Part shown: positions 14,042 through 27,829 of the stretch, piece after piece
Numbering within the stretch: position 1 is the first letter of the stretch
Layout: each line of letters starts with the position of its first letter
Assembly (NCBI RefSeq): GCF_038396675.1
Contig: NC_088921.1
Span: 15,412,501 to 15,476,500 of the forward strand
Direction of reading: 5' to 3'
Source: Hydra vulgaris
Lineage: Eukaryota > Cnidaria > Hydrozoa > Anthoathecata > Hydridae
Length of the DNA stretch: 64,000 nt
Position numbers and translations under genes: made by a program
The notes under the pieces: generated by a model
Databases searched by the model: none
Told to the model about the DNA's origin: nothing
What the model saw: the letters and a program-made list of their open reading frames with translations, nothing else

Positions 14042-14272
14042 AGCCAAGATGGGTCCCGGGGCAAATTTCTTTATAGGCCCTATCTTGGCTGAAAATGAGC
14101 ACCATGTAATGCCAAATTAGCTACTTTTTTTTTTCTCCCATTTTATGGGAGAAAAAAAAAAGTAGCCCGGCTTTCTTTAAGAGACCTGCTCCGGACTCTT
14201 AAAGAAAGCCGGGCCCCAGGACAACACACCCGCCTAATCCTCCCTCTCTACGGCCATGCCGATAACCACTGA
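14042..14272. repeat. Cluster of three hairpins, GC-rich
   Basis: Stem 1 is imperfect: 14042-14053 with 14078-14090. Stem 2 is perfect, 20 bp: 14121-14140 with 14146-14165. Stem 3 is perfect, 18 bp: 14166-14183 with 14196-14213, and it abuts stem 2 directly. A GC-rich tail ends in gccgataaccactg (14259-14272), which looks like a hAT-type terminus (cagtggttatcggc on the other strand). No matching second terminus was found. Confidence 0.7.
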
Positions 14273-15170
14273 AATAACCTCTGAGTGGATACTTAACTAA
14301 ATTTTTACAACTTTTATGTCAACTACATCAACATTACTCTTCACATTTTGATTTTGCTATTGTTAAAGCCATCGGTATCCAATGCAAACCAACCAAATGC
14401 TAAAAATTCAAAAATTAGTTTGAAGATGATATTCATCTCGTGCAAAAAACCAAATAACGATTAATAATTTTTACACTGACCACAAATATTATTTTTAATT
14501 ACATTATTGATAACCCGACGATTACCATTATTTGTAATGATCATTCTCTTTTATACTTTTTATTTTATTTCGGTACGCTTAGTTAAAAACAGCAGGAAGA
14601 TATGTCGAGCAGAACAGTAAGTATCATACCCTTATTGAAGGTTTTTAAAATTTTTAAGTTTCATTTTATAAAAGGTTTTATAAAAGCTTTTAAAAATAAA
14701 TTATGCTCATAAAAATATTAGAATAATTTATTTATGCTATAATAAACATATTCAAAAAAAGCACTATTTTAATATTTGAAAAAACTTTTAAAAACTTCTC
14801 CTTTTGGGTTGCCATAAAGTACGTACGAAGTTATGGGTTTCCATAAAGTACGTTTGAAGTTATTTTTTATAAACTTTTCTGGTTTTTGAAAGTTCATTCA
14901 AAAATTTAATAAAGCAAAAGAGAGCACAACCACAACTGTTGTAAATAACACTATAGTCATTAAATATTGATATTCATTAGAGTCATTAGAATAAACTCAA
15001 GTTTATTACAAAAATAAGCAAGAAGTTGTTCGTCAATATTTATAGTTTTATAGGTTAATAATAACCTATAGGTTATTTTAACCTATAATAATCGAACAAC
15101 TATTTTATAATTGTCCTTAATAACACGTTATTGGTGGTAGCCAGTCGGTTTTCAAAATCTGTAGTATCAG
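14273..15170. other. Foldback interior, no gene recognised
   Basis: AT-rich. A direct repeat of ccataaagtacg is seen at 14812-14823 and 14840-14851, and a small palindrome around 15048-15085 (aggttaataataacct). Confidence 0.4.
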
Positions 15171-15179
15171 TATTTTTTT

Positions 15180-15790
15180 ATTTAAGAATGAAGGCAACGA
15201 CATCAAAAGAATTGATTAGTTAAGGCAAAAAACTGAGGAATATGTTATTAAAAATAAAAATGACTTTATGTCGGCAGATGATGCTGTCGGCAGATAATGC
15301 TGTCGAAATGTTTACATCGAAAACAACGATGTAAAACTTATTCCGTTTGCACCCATTCTATCTATTGCTGGTAGAATATTTGTTTTTAAAATGAAGTCTG
15401 AAAATAAAGACGATTATAAATGCAATCATTATAGATGGAAAAATAATAAGAATAATAAGTTCTAAGAATAGCAAAAAAGGTTTTAAAAAAACTTATTATC
15501 TTACCCAAACTACTGCAGGCCAAAAACATTGTACATCCGCAAATTTCAGTAAACAAGTGTTCATAAAAAAACTACCAAAGGTCTTATTGCTATTATCTAT
15601 TATTAAGGCAATGAAAAATGTGGTGTAACAGATTTGAAACACGGAAACAGTTAAATTGACCATTCATACATTCGCACTGCATCGTCTGTAGTGTCATGTA
15701 TAAAAAAAGTTTTAAAACCAAATAATAAACTACAAAATATTTATGAAAAACTAATGTTTGAATCAAATGTGATTCAAACATTAACAAACG
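15180..15790 (+). pseudogene. Decayed ORF in foldback interior, possible second gene
   Basis: Plus-strand frames contain KLIPFAPILSIAGRIFVFK, then DDYKCNHYRWKNNKNN, then TTAGQKHCTSANF, and finally SYIRTASSVVSCIKKVLK, broken by several stops and shifts. The composition and the Cys/His/Trp-containing block look coding rather than random AT sequence. It resembles N-terminal regions I associate with some animal transposase-linked proteins, but I cannot name the family. It could be an upstream part of the MULE gene, a separate accessory gene, or an unrelated insertion. Confidence 0.35.
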
Positions 15791-15799
15791 AAAAAAAAA

Positions 15800-17250
15800 A
15801 TAGGTCGCGCAGGGTCGTCAAATTTTCATGAGTTTTTTCATAAAAAAAAATAGGCTAGGCTCCTTATGCAGGTAAGAAAACGGTTAAAAAATAACTTTTT
15901 TCGTTGTAATGAGGGTTTTAGGCCACTTTTGAAGATTTAAAAATCGTGTAAACTTAAAATTACCTTAAAATTATCAGCTTACTAGGGAGTTTTTAAAGCA
16001 CATTTTTTATTCAAAATGGCATAAACATTTAAACTAGGAGATTTTAATTAAAAATCTTAAACTTCAATGAAAATGAACTAAAAACAGGTTCTAAAATATG
16101 GAAAATGGTTCATCACAAAGAAAATAAACTATATAATTAGGTTCAATTTCTTTTAAGACCAAAATATGCTTATTTTTTTTTAAGTAAATAAGATCTCTGG
16201 CAATGCTTTTGTATTCATTTTCTGATTTTATTTTTCAACGGATTCATATAGACGATCATTAAAGATGTAACTTTCCATTGAAACTAGTAGATACCGGAGA
16301 GTAGCAGTTTTGAATCTTAGCATATCAAATTTATTTTTAAATAAACATTGCATTTTTAAAGAATAATGAATCTATAATATATAATACGAGAACATTTGGT
16401 TAATTTTTACTTGAGCATCCGTCTAATTTATTCCTTAAATTTTTTTTATCATGATTAGGCGTAATATAAGTACTTGAAATTTTGAATTGGAATATCATAT
16501 ATTCAATATGGAGAGTTATATTTGGATTTTTTTAATATATTTTATGTTATGGTTTTAAGTTATGGTTTACTGCGTTAATTGAATTTCCAAAAATTTTTGG
16601 AAAACCGCTAAGAGAGACTTGAAAATGTTTAATTTATTTATTTTTTTAATTTGCTGTTTTGAACACAAAAAGTTATTTTGCATTTAGCGCATTTATTGTA
16701 ACACTATTATCTTTAAACTTTAAACTTTTTTTTTATTATCTTTAAACTTTTGAACAAAATGTTTAAACTGGATACATACTCAATGACTCAAGTCATATTT
16801 TACTATGAGTTGGTATATTTCATGAAAAAAATGCGAAAAAGTAACATAGGCCCACATTACCCCACTCAGTGGGCAGGGCCATCCCGAACGAATCAAATCG
16901 ATCGTTATTAAATCTATTCTAATATGAAATGATATGAATGAAATTTTTTCTTATTCGGTTGTTTTTTTTTATTTACAGAAGTAAAGAAAACAGTTAAATT
17001 CGAATGGAGAAAGTAATTAAAATAAGTGCTTTGGGTTAAAAATGGAATTTCGTTAATTCGTTTTCAGATAAAACATTCCGGTACAAAGAAGAAGAACTGG
17101 TTGGTGACACACAAAATCGAATTTTTTTAAGTTTAGTTTATAAATGTTAGAACGATTAGTACGTTCTTATTAAATTTAATGTTAACGCTTCAATTTATTA
17201 TATCAAAGTACAAAAAAGTATAGTAAAAGAAAACTTTTCTTTTTTTAGTT
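15800..17250. other. Noncoding foldback interior upstream of the MULE gene
   Basis: AT-rich with no domain. A short hairpin gcccacattaccccactcag tgggc lies near 16849-16873. A pyrimidine tract and AG at 17231-17248 could be a splice acceptor for an unseen 5' exon of the transposase gene. Confidence 0.4.
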
Positions 17251-17260
17251 AAACGTTAAA

Positions 17261-19757
<2,497 letters not shown>

Positions 19758-20041
19758 TTTGCTTGATAAATGTTCATATACAAACTTTTTTGTTGAAATT
19801 TAACAGTATAGTTGTATTCAAAACTAAATTTATTTGAACTTACAAAAAAATATTTTTATTTGAACTTACAAAGAATCATAATATTTACAAATAAAATAAA
19901 TAAATCATAAAACATTAAATTTGAGATTTCGAAATGCAATTTTGTTTGTCGAATAATTAAAAATTACGTTTATTATTTAAAAAAATTGTAGCCACTTAAT
20001 ACTATCATCAATATGAAAGTATCATTTTTACAGACCTATAT
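19758..20041. other. 3' flank of the MULE gene
   Basis: AT-rich, with AATAAA-like signals near 19890. A short direct repeat (tttatttgaacttacaaa) occurs at about 19828 and 19856. No gene. Confidence 0.4.
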
Positions 20042-21228
20042 GGGGCTGTTAATACGTGACAGTTTTAAGGTGGGAGGGGGGATCAGAAAGTGTTACCAAA
20101 TGTCACATGGGAGAGGGGTTAGCTTCAGTGTAACGTGACAAATTTAAAAAAAATTTTATTTTTTATTTTTTTTATTTTAGTTTAGAATATATTTTGCTGT
20201 TTAATAAAATAAGTTACATAAGATTATCACGTAATAAAATATATAAACAAATAAGACAATATAAAAAACAGACCGGGACTCAAAGAAGATATGGGTGATG
20301 AAATACCACCACAATCTTTTCATAGAGCCCCTTGAAAAAATAAAATGTCGTCAAAATGTTCAATTAAACTGCAAATAAAAGTAAGATGTTAAAACTTTAA
20401 ATTTAAATACTCAAGGATTTAAAATATATACACCATTGCATAAATAACTACAAAAGATATGTACAATTAATTTTTCAAAGAATAAAAAAGTAAAACTATT
20501 TTGATAAAACTTAACGGAGTTCTTGTAATTCCTCCGAATTAAAAATGTGTTTTTTTGCTAGCAACTTAAATGAGTTTAATGATTTTACCATATTATCTTT
20601 TTTAGCTTCTATTTTTTTAAAATAGTTCCATATTTTTTGTCCGCGAAATGCTATTGAACACTCTGTAAACTTGTTTAGTTTCTTAGGCAATTTAAAGAAA
20701 TTTGATTGGTTTGTTCTAAGGAAATACTTTTCATTTATATTTTTTTTAAACTTACAATTAAAATTTACTGGAGTTAGGTTATTTGTAAACTTATACATAA
20801 AAATTAGGTGTTGATAAATATTTATTTCATAAATATTCATCATTTTCATGTCAAGCATTAAGGGTTTCGTGTGCTCCCTTCTTTTTTTTCCGTATATAAT
20901 TCTACACGCATGTTTTTGAACACTAAGTATTTTTTTAAGTTTAGTAGTTTGCGTGCTGCCCCATGTAATATTGGCATAACTGATAAAACAATGAATTAAA
21001 GAGAAGTAAATTAATTTAAGACATATAATATTAAAAATTTAAATTTTCATCACAGCGGAACCAATGAAAATGTTAGCGAAAAGTTGAAAAATTGGGTAAA
21101 AATAACGCCACGTCTCATATTGGAAAAAGGGAGGAGGTTGACAGAAAATGTCATAAAATGTCACATGGGGGAAGGGTGGGGTGTCTAAAAACAGCCAAAA
21201 AGATGTTACGTATTATTTGAACAGCCCC
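20042..21228. mobile_element. MITE (family M) split by a LINE 3' end
   Basis: The terminal ggggctgtt (20042) and aacagcccc (ending 21228) match those of the intact 304-bp copy at 39049-39352. So do internal blocks: gtgtcac-like caaatgtcacatggga, cagcggaac, and tctaaaaacagc. The copy is cut between about 20150 and 21030 by LINE sequence. Flanks are tat and taa, compatible with a 3-bp target duplication. Confidence 0.85.
20150..21030 (-). pseudogene. CR1-like LINE 3' end inserted in the MITE
   Basis: Minus-strand coding from about 21010: SYANITWGSTQ, QKHACRIIYG, then 20858-20511 with IYQHLIFMYKFTNN and CSIAFRGQKIWNYF, the usual C-terminal end of the LINE ORF. A 3' region follows, with a GC-containing inverted motif (gggact ... 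agccccttg, 20274-20333). Adenines of the minus strand run to about 20150. Strongly 5'-truncated. Confidence 0.8.
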
Positions 21229-21925
21229 TAACTTAAAAACAAACTAATATTTAAATTAAATCTAAAACCAATTAAAACATTATCATAAAGGTCTTTATTC
21301 TATGTAGTAAAGTTCAAGTTCCGCATAATTGCTTTGCCCGAATAGAGCTGTAACCAGGGGATTTAGGTGGTCTAGAACCCCTTAGTATTTAAAACTATTA
21401 ATTTTCTTTTTAACGAAAAGCTTAATAAAAAATCTTAAAAAATCATATATTGTGATATATCAATTAATGTTTCAAAGAAAGAATGAAACTCCGCAATAGT
21501 CAATAGTCAAATGTAATCAAAAACTTTTGAATATTGATTATTTGTGTTTCATTTAAAATAAACTGAAATTTAAAACCAGTTTAAAATAGTTTGCTTAAAC
21601 TAATTTTCAACTTATTTTAGACAAATGATTTTATATAGTTCTCACTTCTCCCGCTCGCTTGTCCCACTTCTACTCACACCTACACATCAATAAATTTCTG
21701 GAAAAATTATAACACTGCGGGTTTCAATAAATGAAAAATAATTGAAGTAAGAAGTGTTTTAAAATATGAAATTTACATTGCCTATTGTTAAGTTAATAAT
21801 GGTATGAAGGATATGTATATATTTGAACATAATTTTAAAATTTAATTTCAAAAGACAAAAAATGAAAACTGAAAAACTGAAACGGAAAAACTGTTATGAA
21901 AAACTAAATGTAGTAAAACGCGTGA
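21229..21925. other. Foldback interior, no gene recognised
   Basis: AT-rich noncoding sequence between the MITE and a LINE endonuclease fragment. Confidence 0.4.
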
Positions 21926-21929
21926 AAAT

Positions 21930-22905
21930 TTAGTACATACTGATAAAGACCGCAAAAAATAAAAACGTGGCTATAGAGTACATTGAGATCGATTGTATAT
22001 GTGCCACAGCGTAAAAATGACTAAAAAAAGGTTCTCTTCACATTCCGGAGATTATTTGTATAAATTACGACAATTAAAGTAGAAGATGTTAACGTTGTTC
22101 TGGTTGCGCTTTTTATTAGTTGCTTGAAACCATAGAATCTTAACATTGATTTTATTTCAGTGTGATCACTTGACCTCATGTAATTAACATAAATATCTCT
22201 AATTAAAAATTTTTCTAATAAATTAGGTTATTTAGGTTTAGATATCATTTCTGAAAATAGGTTAGAGAAATTGTGGCTAAGGTATTTCGAGTCATCCGGT
22301 AGGCAATATAGGACACAAAACAATATACTCTTCGTCTTTGGAAGTATTTTTTCGAAACAAACGCTCTCTATTTCGTTGGATTTGAGATCGTTACGTCTTA
22401 CCTAGTTTAACTTATTAGATATGTAAACGGCAACACATCCACCACGTCTGTTTTTACGTATGCTGCTTAGAAATGCATAACTCTTGATATGATATAGTTC
22501 ACTAGGGTCGTCCTTGCTTATATGGGTTTATATGGGCGAATATGTCAATGTTTTTGTTGCAGTTAAACAAATAAATGATGCTAAATGTTCCATAGGCCAC
22601 GGATATTTAAATGAAAACATTGTAAGCATTTCATATACAGAATATTTTCAAGTTTCTCCATCACTGAAATAATATGGTTCAAATACATTGGTCCAGGTCA
22701 TAGTTCTATGTCACCTGATAATAATAACATAACTCTTAGGAAAGCATGTTCTTTTAGTATAATTTTATTTTCTGGTTGGTATTGCCATAAAAATATTTGT
22801 ATAAATTTCAACTCAAATTCTATAGTTTCAAGAGATGTTTCAGAATAACATATCAAATTTGAATTTTGTAAGGACGTCACTTTAACAGTTATTGTAGCGT
22901 AGATT
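21930..22905 (-). pseudogene. LINE endonuclease fragment with a 2A-like motif
   Basis: Minus-strand order: an N-terminal leader ending in LLLSGDIEL, TGA, PGPMY (22727-22684), then HLNIRG-like sequence, then SKDDPSELYHIKSYAFLSSI, RRGGCVAVYISN, and further SSDHTEIKSMLRFYGFKQLI (about 22190-22120) and IYTNN. These are endonuclease-domain blocks of a CR1-type LINE. The leader matches the 2A ribosome-skipping signature (GDIExNPGP), with the Asn codon replaced by a stop. Several frameshifts are present; it is dead and has no reverse transcriptase part here. Confidence 0.75.
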
Positions 22906-23105
22906 AGAAGTGTAATATAGATATAGTTAAACTTTTTAAGAAAGTATTCTTAAATACATGCAATATTTATAAAGAAAACAGCTTTAAATTGAAATATTTC
23001 ATATGAACCTGGCTGATGGCGTAGAATAAAGTAATAAAATGATGTAACTTCCAAATCTATTATATTGTTTTTTCTTCTTTTAAAACTTTATATTAAAATA
23101 TAAAG

Positions 23106-23136
23106 TACCCCCCCCCCCCACACACACACACACACA
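23106..23136. repeat. (C)n(CA)n simple repeat
   Basis: A run of about 13 C followed by about nine CA units. Confidence 0.95.
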
Positions 23137-23139
23137 CTA

Positions 23140-23400
23140 CTGTGTGACGTCTAGAAAGACGTCTTTAGTTTATCCGGATACGACGTTCTCAAGACTTTTA
23201 TATGAGTCCAATTTAGGATGTCTAACGGAGAAGAAATCTAATATAAATGAGTACAGCATAGAGCCACCGAACTAGTTACATCAATTAGCCGTTTGTGCGA
23301 TGAAGATCGATCCTCCTAGCACAAACAACTAATTGATGAAGCTAGGTCGGTTGCTCAACGCTACACTCATTTAACTATCATGTCTCTTCAAACCAAGAGG
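23140..23400. repeat. Inverted-repeat block
   Basis: A hairpin with gacgtctagaaagacgtc near 23146. A longer imperfect stem follows: tcaattagccgtttgtgc (23281-23298) with gcacaaacaactaattga (23320-23337). Noncoding, of unknown origin. Confidence 0.6.
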
Positions 23401-23479
23401 GGGGGGGGATCGAACTTTACATTGTCATTTTTTTGGCATATATGTATACATAAAAACAGTGATCGATTAACAAAATGAT

Positions 23480-23845
23480 AGATTATTAGAAATAATTTTC
23501 TAATATTCGTGTTCTAAAATTATGACCATAAAAAGTTTGATTCATTCCCTCCCCCCCCCCCCTCCCCCTTCGATTTGAAGAGATATTAAACTTTGATGGG
23601 TCATAAAAACCGAACACAGCAGATTATTTCTAGAAATTTTAAATTTGTAGATAAATTGAAAATAATTTAATTATGGTAAAGTAACTTCTTTTTTTTTAGT
23701 TTTTTTTGGTTCCCAGGCTGCAATCATTACAGTACTTGGCAAAGCATCCTTATTTGACATTAACATAAACATATACATGTTTGGAATAATTAAACACTAA
23801 AAAATGAGGTCAACGCCCCCTGATGAATCGATATCATTTATAACA
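23480..23845 (-). mobile_element. Degenerate copy of palindromic element family P
   Basis: The central hairpin is around 23560-23585 (C-run plus cttcgatttgaag) and is flanked by aaaattatgaccata and its partner. The right arm has ggttcccaggctgcaatca, gcatccttatttgaca and actaaaaaatg, as in 25930-26070. It ends near acgccccctga (23814-23824). Confidence 0.65.
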
Positions 23846-25104
23846 AAAGACTTGAGCTCAACTATAATCCATATTTGTCCATAAGTTTATTTATGCTTGG
23901 GCTAAGTAAAGTGTTACAAAAACGTTAGGGCATACTAAGAAAAGTACTTTGAAAAAATGCTTGTATAAAAATTAAATTTTCATATCTTTTTTTCTTATTT
24001 CAATATATGGTGTCTTTGACCTAATATGTAGAGTTAAGACATTAGAATAGAAAAAAATTGTTTCTCTGGCTTCATTTTATTTTTCATTTTGACTAATATT
24101 TGAAAAATAAAATATTACCATTTCCCTGGTAAAATTGATATGCTGAACCTAAAAATTAAGTATGGTTAATATTAAATCAGTTTTTGAATGACTAACACAA
24201 TATTGATTTTGCATGGTTTTGCTTACCTCAAGCCCAACTATGCAATGACTAAATTAACACTCAGTAATAAAATTACAATTAAAATTTTATTTTTTTGGAA
24301 ATACGAGTTGATTAAAAATGTTACATTTAAAAAAGTTGACGAACTTGATTTCCTTACAAATTAAAAGTTCACAAACTTAATGTTCAGGCCCGTGTACAGG
24401 CCTGACATATGAACATATATTGCCCGTATACGAACAACAATTGTAAATTGTTAACTATAAATATAGTTTGAAATAAATAAATAAGACATGTAAATTCATG
24501 AACTTTGTTTTAAAAGAAAAAATTTAAAATGTTTTGTGTGATGCTCGGATTAATTGTAGGAACTACAACTTGATTAAATTGGTTGTCACAGCATGCTTTA
24601 CTCTATGTTCACTATGCATGCTCACTGGACAAGTTACAGCAATAAAGAAGAAAATAAGTCAAACTATTAAGTAGTATTTTGATAAACAAAAGCTTGTTTA
24701 TCAAAACGGCAAACAACTTGTAAATATTTTATATAAAGAATATTTTAAACATTGTGTGGAGTAACCTCGTAATTCATTGGAAAGTTCAACAACCTCTTTT
24801 AATACTTTTATTAACAAAGACTGTAACACGAGCCCACTACCGGGCCTAACCAACTTTGGAAAAAACGTTTATTAAAGCCCAATTTATTAGGAGCCTTTGA
24901 TAAAAAAAAAAAAGATCTAAACGGCTTCGTGGCATTGAGGCCACTAAGCCTTATAGAACCCTCACTAAGGTGTCCCGTTCCCGCACAGTTTTTGAACGAC
25001 AACACCAACTTTTAAATTGAGTTTTAGACAAAGAAAATAATAATATTTACTGAGTATTTTTTTAAAATAAAAAAGTTCAAGAGTCCCCACTAAGAAAAAG
25101 TTGA
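23846..25104. other. Foldback interior, no gene recognised
   Basis: AT-rich. A hairpin around aggcccgtgtacaggcct (24386-24403). A moderately GC-rich patch at 24825-24990 (gagcccactaccgggcc near 24830) gives a 65-codon minus-strand frame with no recognisable motif. Confidence 0.4.
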
Positions 25105-25572
25105 AAAATCTATTCGGTGCACTTAAGCAACCGCCCTCTTATTCCAAAATTTTCAAATTTTTTCGGCGCACTTATGTCAGTTCGCACTTATGCCGCACTT
25201 ATGCCAGTTTTTGCAATTGATTCGCACTTATGCCAGTTCGCACTTATGCCAATATTTGCAAATTCTTTCGGCGCACTTATGCCAGTTTGCGCTTGTGCCA
25301 GTTCGCACTTATGCCAGTTTTTGCAATTGATTCGCACTTATGCCACTTCGCACTTATGCCAGTTCGCACTTATGCCAATGTTTGCAAATTCTTTTGGCGC
25401 ACTTATGCCAGTTCGCGCTTGTGCTAGTTCGCACTTATGCAAGTTTTTGTAAGTGATTCGCACTTATGTAAGTTCGCACTTGTGCCAGTTCGCACTTATG
25501 CCAGTTCGCACTTATGCCAGTTGCACTTATGCAGGTTCGCAGTTATGAAATTGGCACTTATTCAGTCGCCCC
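25105..25572. repeat. Right satellite arm of the foldback element
   Basis: The same 16-bp monomer as the left arm, in inverse orientation (cgcacttatgccagtt), with the same higher-order segments (tttgcaaattctttcggcgc). It ends with the unique tip gcaggttcgcagttatgaaa ... cttattcagtcgcccc. About half the length of the left arm. The open frames are artefacts. Confidence 0.95.
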
Positions 25573-25581
25573 TTTCCGAAA
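25573..25581. other. Right 9-bp target duplication of the foldback element
   Basis: tttccgaaa, one mismatch to 13065-13073. Confidence 0.8.
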
Positions 25582-26085
25582 AATGGTTGGAGCCTGGGAA
25601 CAAAAAAAACCCATAATTTTTGCCCCCTGCCCTAAACGTGAGAGCAACAAGTTAATAAAAAAAACAGTTTTCTATTTTTTCACTAGACATATATTCGTCG
25701 ACAAATTTCAAATTTTATAGTAAAAATTTTAGCGTTTAAAAATTATGACCATATAGAAAATAAACCCCCCTCAATTTGAGGGGGTTGGAAATTTTACATG
25801 GTAATAATTTTTGAACGCTAAGAAATTATACTACGAAACTTTAAATTTGTCGATGAATAAGTCTAGTTGAAAATAGAAAAAAAAATTTCATTAACTTGTT
25901 GCTCTCACATTTGGGGCAGGGAGTGGCAAAATTTTGGGGGTTTTTTTGTTCCCAGGCTCTAATCATCGCAATTTTATGCAAAGCATCCTTATTTGAAATA
26001 AGCATAAACATATAAATGTTTGGAGTTTGCTCCATGTCTGAAAGTTAGTTATTTTGATGACTAAAAAATGCTGGATCCGCCCAAG

Positions 26086-26395
26086 GTGTGCTTCCCCAAG
26101 TAATGTTAGCGTATGTAAGATGACTATGTATAAACGAAAAGTAAAGAGTTTTCAAGTTTTTTGTAATAAAAATGGTCAAAGATTTTTAGATATTTGAGTG
26201 TTGATTTAGTTTTTTGTACGTTTATTGATAACTTATTAGCACTGAACCATGTTTTAAGTTGTTGAAGCACAAAGTTGACTCTATCAAAAAGGTCATCAAT
26301 AGAAGAAGATGAATAAAACAGATTTGTATCATCTGCAAACATTATGCAATCAAGATCTGAAGAGGTCATTAATGTATAAAAAGAATATCAAGGGG
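26086..26395 (-). pseudogene. CR1-like LINE, reverse transcriptase part (right of the nest)
   Basis: Minus strand: a weak INDL-like start, MFADDTNLFYSSSS (the catalytic YxDD-type box, intact), LKTWFSANKLSINVQKTK, an internal deletion, then a shifted frame ending YANITWGST at the insertion edge. The protein continues at 12961 with about seven residues before LYRRQKHASR. This is the same spacing as in the LINE at 31.7 kb (WGST, seven residues, LYLRQKHASR). 26086-26093 is also the right 8-bp target duplication. Confidence 0.85.
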
Positions 26396-26399
26396 GAAA

Positions 26400-27327
26400 T
26401 TATATTATATGATTTTATTATATTTATATCATTTTATATTGTCGTTGAATAGAACTGTTTCTTGGATATTTACTTTGTATATTGACTTTATGTTTACGAT
26501 ATTTATTATTTTACTTATATGTATCATTAATCTATTATAGTTAATTGTTACATTGTAGTTGTAAAACTTCCATAAAATAAAAAAGATGCATTGTGCCGTG
26601 CTTTTCCTTATTGATCTGTCGATCTAAGTATGTTTAGCTGTGTTTAGCCCCAAACAGTGAGTTGATGAATTTTTATTTCCCATCGCTTATCTCAAACAGT
26701 CAGGAACAAAGTAGTATATTTTAAATCTATTACATCAAATACATTAGTAATTAAAAAAGTTACCGAGTAAACATGATTTATTTGGTCCAAATGACGGGCC
26801 AGTATGGCTGTAGTTGGCTAACTATTGGCATTCCATGCCAACCATTAACCGACTGTATACCACGTGTTTTTGAATCGTAAAAGTTTCCCATAAGTTTTAT
26901 AAATGTATCGAAAATTATATTTTATTTAAATGTTTAGTCGCATTGTCTAAGTGAATAGAGTCAGTTTAATTTGAAGCAGTTTATCTTTTTTTTTTCTTTC
27001 CAACGCTTTTTTACCTTTTAATTAAACTTTTAAACTCAAACTCTCCTTCACCTTTTAATATAACCGTTATGCTGATAAGTACAAATATTTTACTTTTATC
27101 CATTAGCTACACATTCACATATAAATTTTGACATTTGTTAGAGTTTTTAATTTAATTTCATGATGACATCATTGTTGTATTTGTATTAGACATTTTAGCT
27201 CTATTTTAACTATTATTAAGAGTTAAAATACAGCTAAATGTATATGTGCGTATATAGTAGTATGTTTACGTGTGTATTTCTGTATGTATATGTATATTAC
27301 ATACATAAACATACAGAAATACAGTAT
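26400..27327. other. No gene recognised
   Basis: AT-rich. An inverted repeat tacagaaatac... lies near 27278-27325, just before the next microsatellite. Confidence 0.4.
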
Positions 27328-27440
<113 letters not shown>

Positions 27441-27483
27441 ATAATATGATAATTTATATGTATGCATTTTGTGTTTGAGAGAG

Positions 27484-27646
27484 ACTGAATCTACCACATC
27501 CCTGGTAGTACCGCGCTGAACTTGTTTCTCCCCGCAGCGGCCTTGTTCGTCATGGTTCGTGTTTCGGAGTTATGGAGCTGAAAGAGGGTTACAACCACAA
27601 TTAAGTAGCCTCCTTGTCTGTAGTGGCCTTCTGGGCCTTGGGAAGG
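27484..27646. other. GC-richer island of unknown origin
   Basis: About 160 bp of balanced composition in a strongly AT-rich setting (tagtaccgcgctgaact, ccccgcagcggcctt, cttctgggccttgggaagg). It is open on the minus strand (27660-27491) but no domain is recognised. Candidates are a SINE head, an element terminus or a noncoding RNA fragment. I cannot decide. Confidence 0.35.
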
Positions 27647-27829
27647 TAAATTAACAAAAAAAAAAAGATTTTGTGCATTGCAGTCTTGATTCTTTGTTAA
27701 ATTAAAATTAATTGATGTAAATAAATATTGTTTAATATTTTTGATAAACGACTTATGTATATAAACATATAAAAAGATATGGATTTCAATAAATCTTAAG
27801 TTTAAATATAGTCTTTGATTAGAAAGCAC

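Noticed and set aside
13032-14047. Overlapping 60-211-codon frames with repeated FALMPVRTYANVCKFF-like text (also at 25.1-25.5 and 42.0-42.9 kb)
   Set aside because: They exist on both strands and several frames of the foldback satellite, so they reflect the repeat, not a protein.
14245-14272. 5S rRNA-like sequence (tctacggccatgcc)
   Set aside because: Only about 14 bases match and no further 5S blocks follow. A hAT-type terminus is a better reading.
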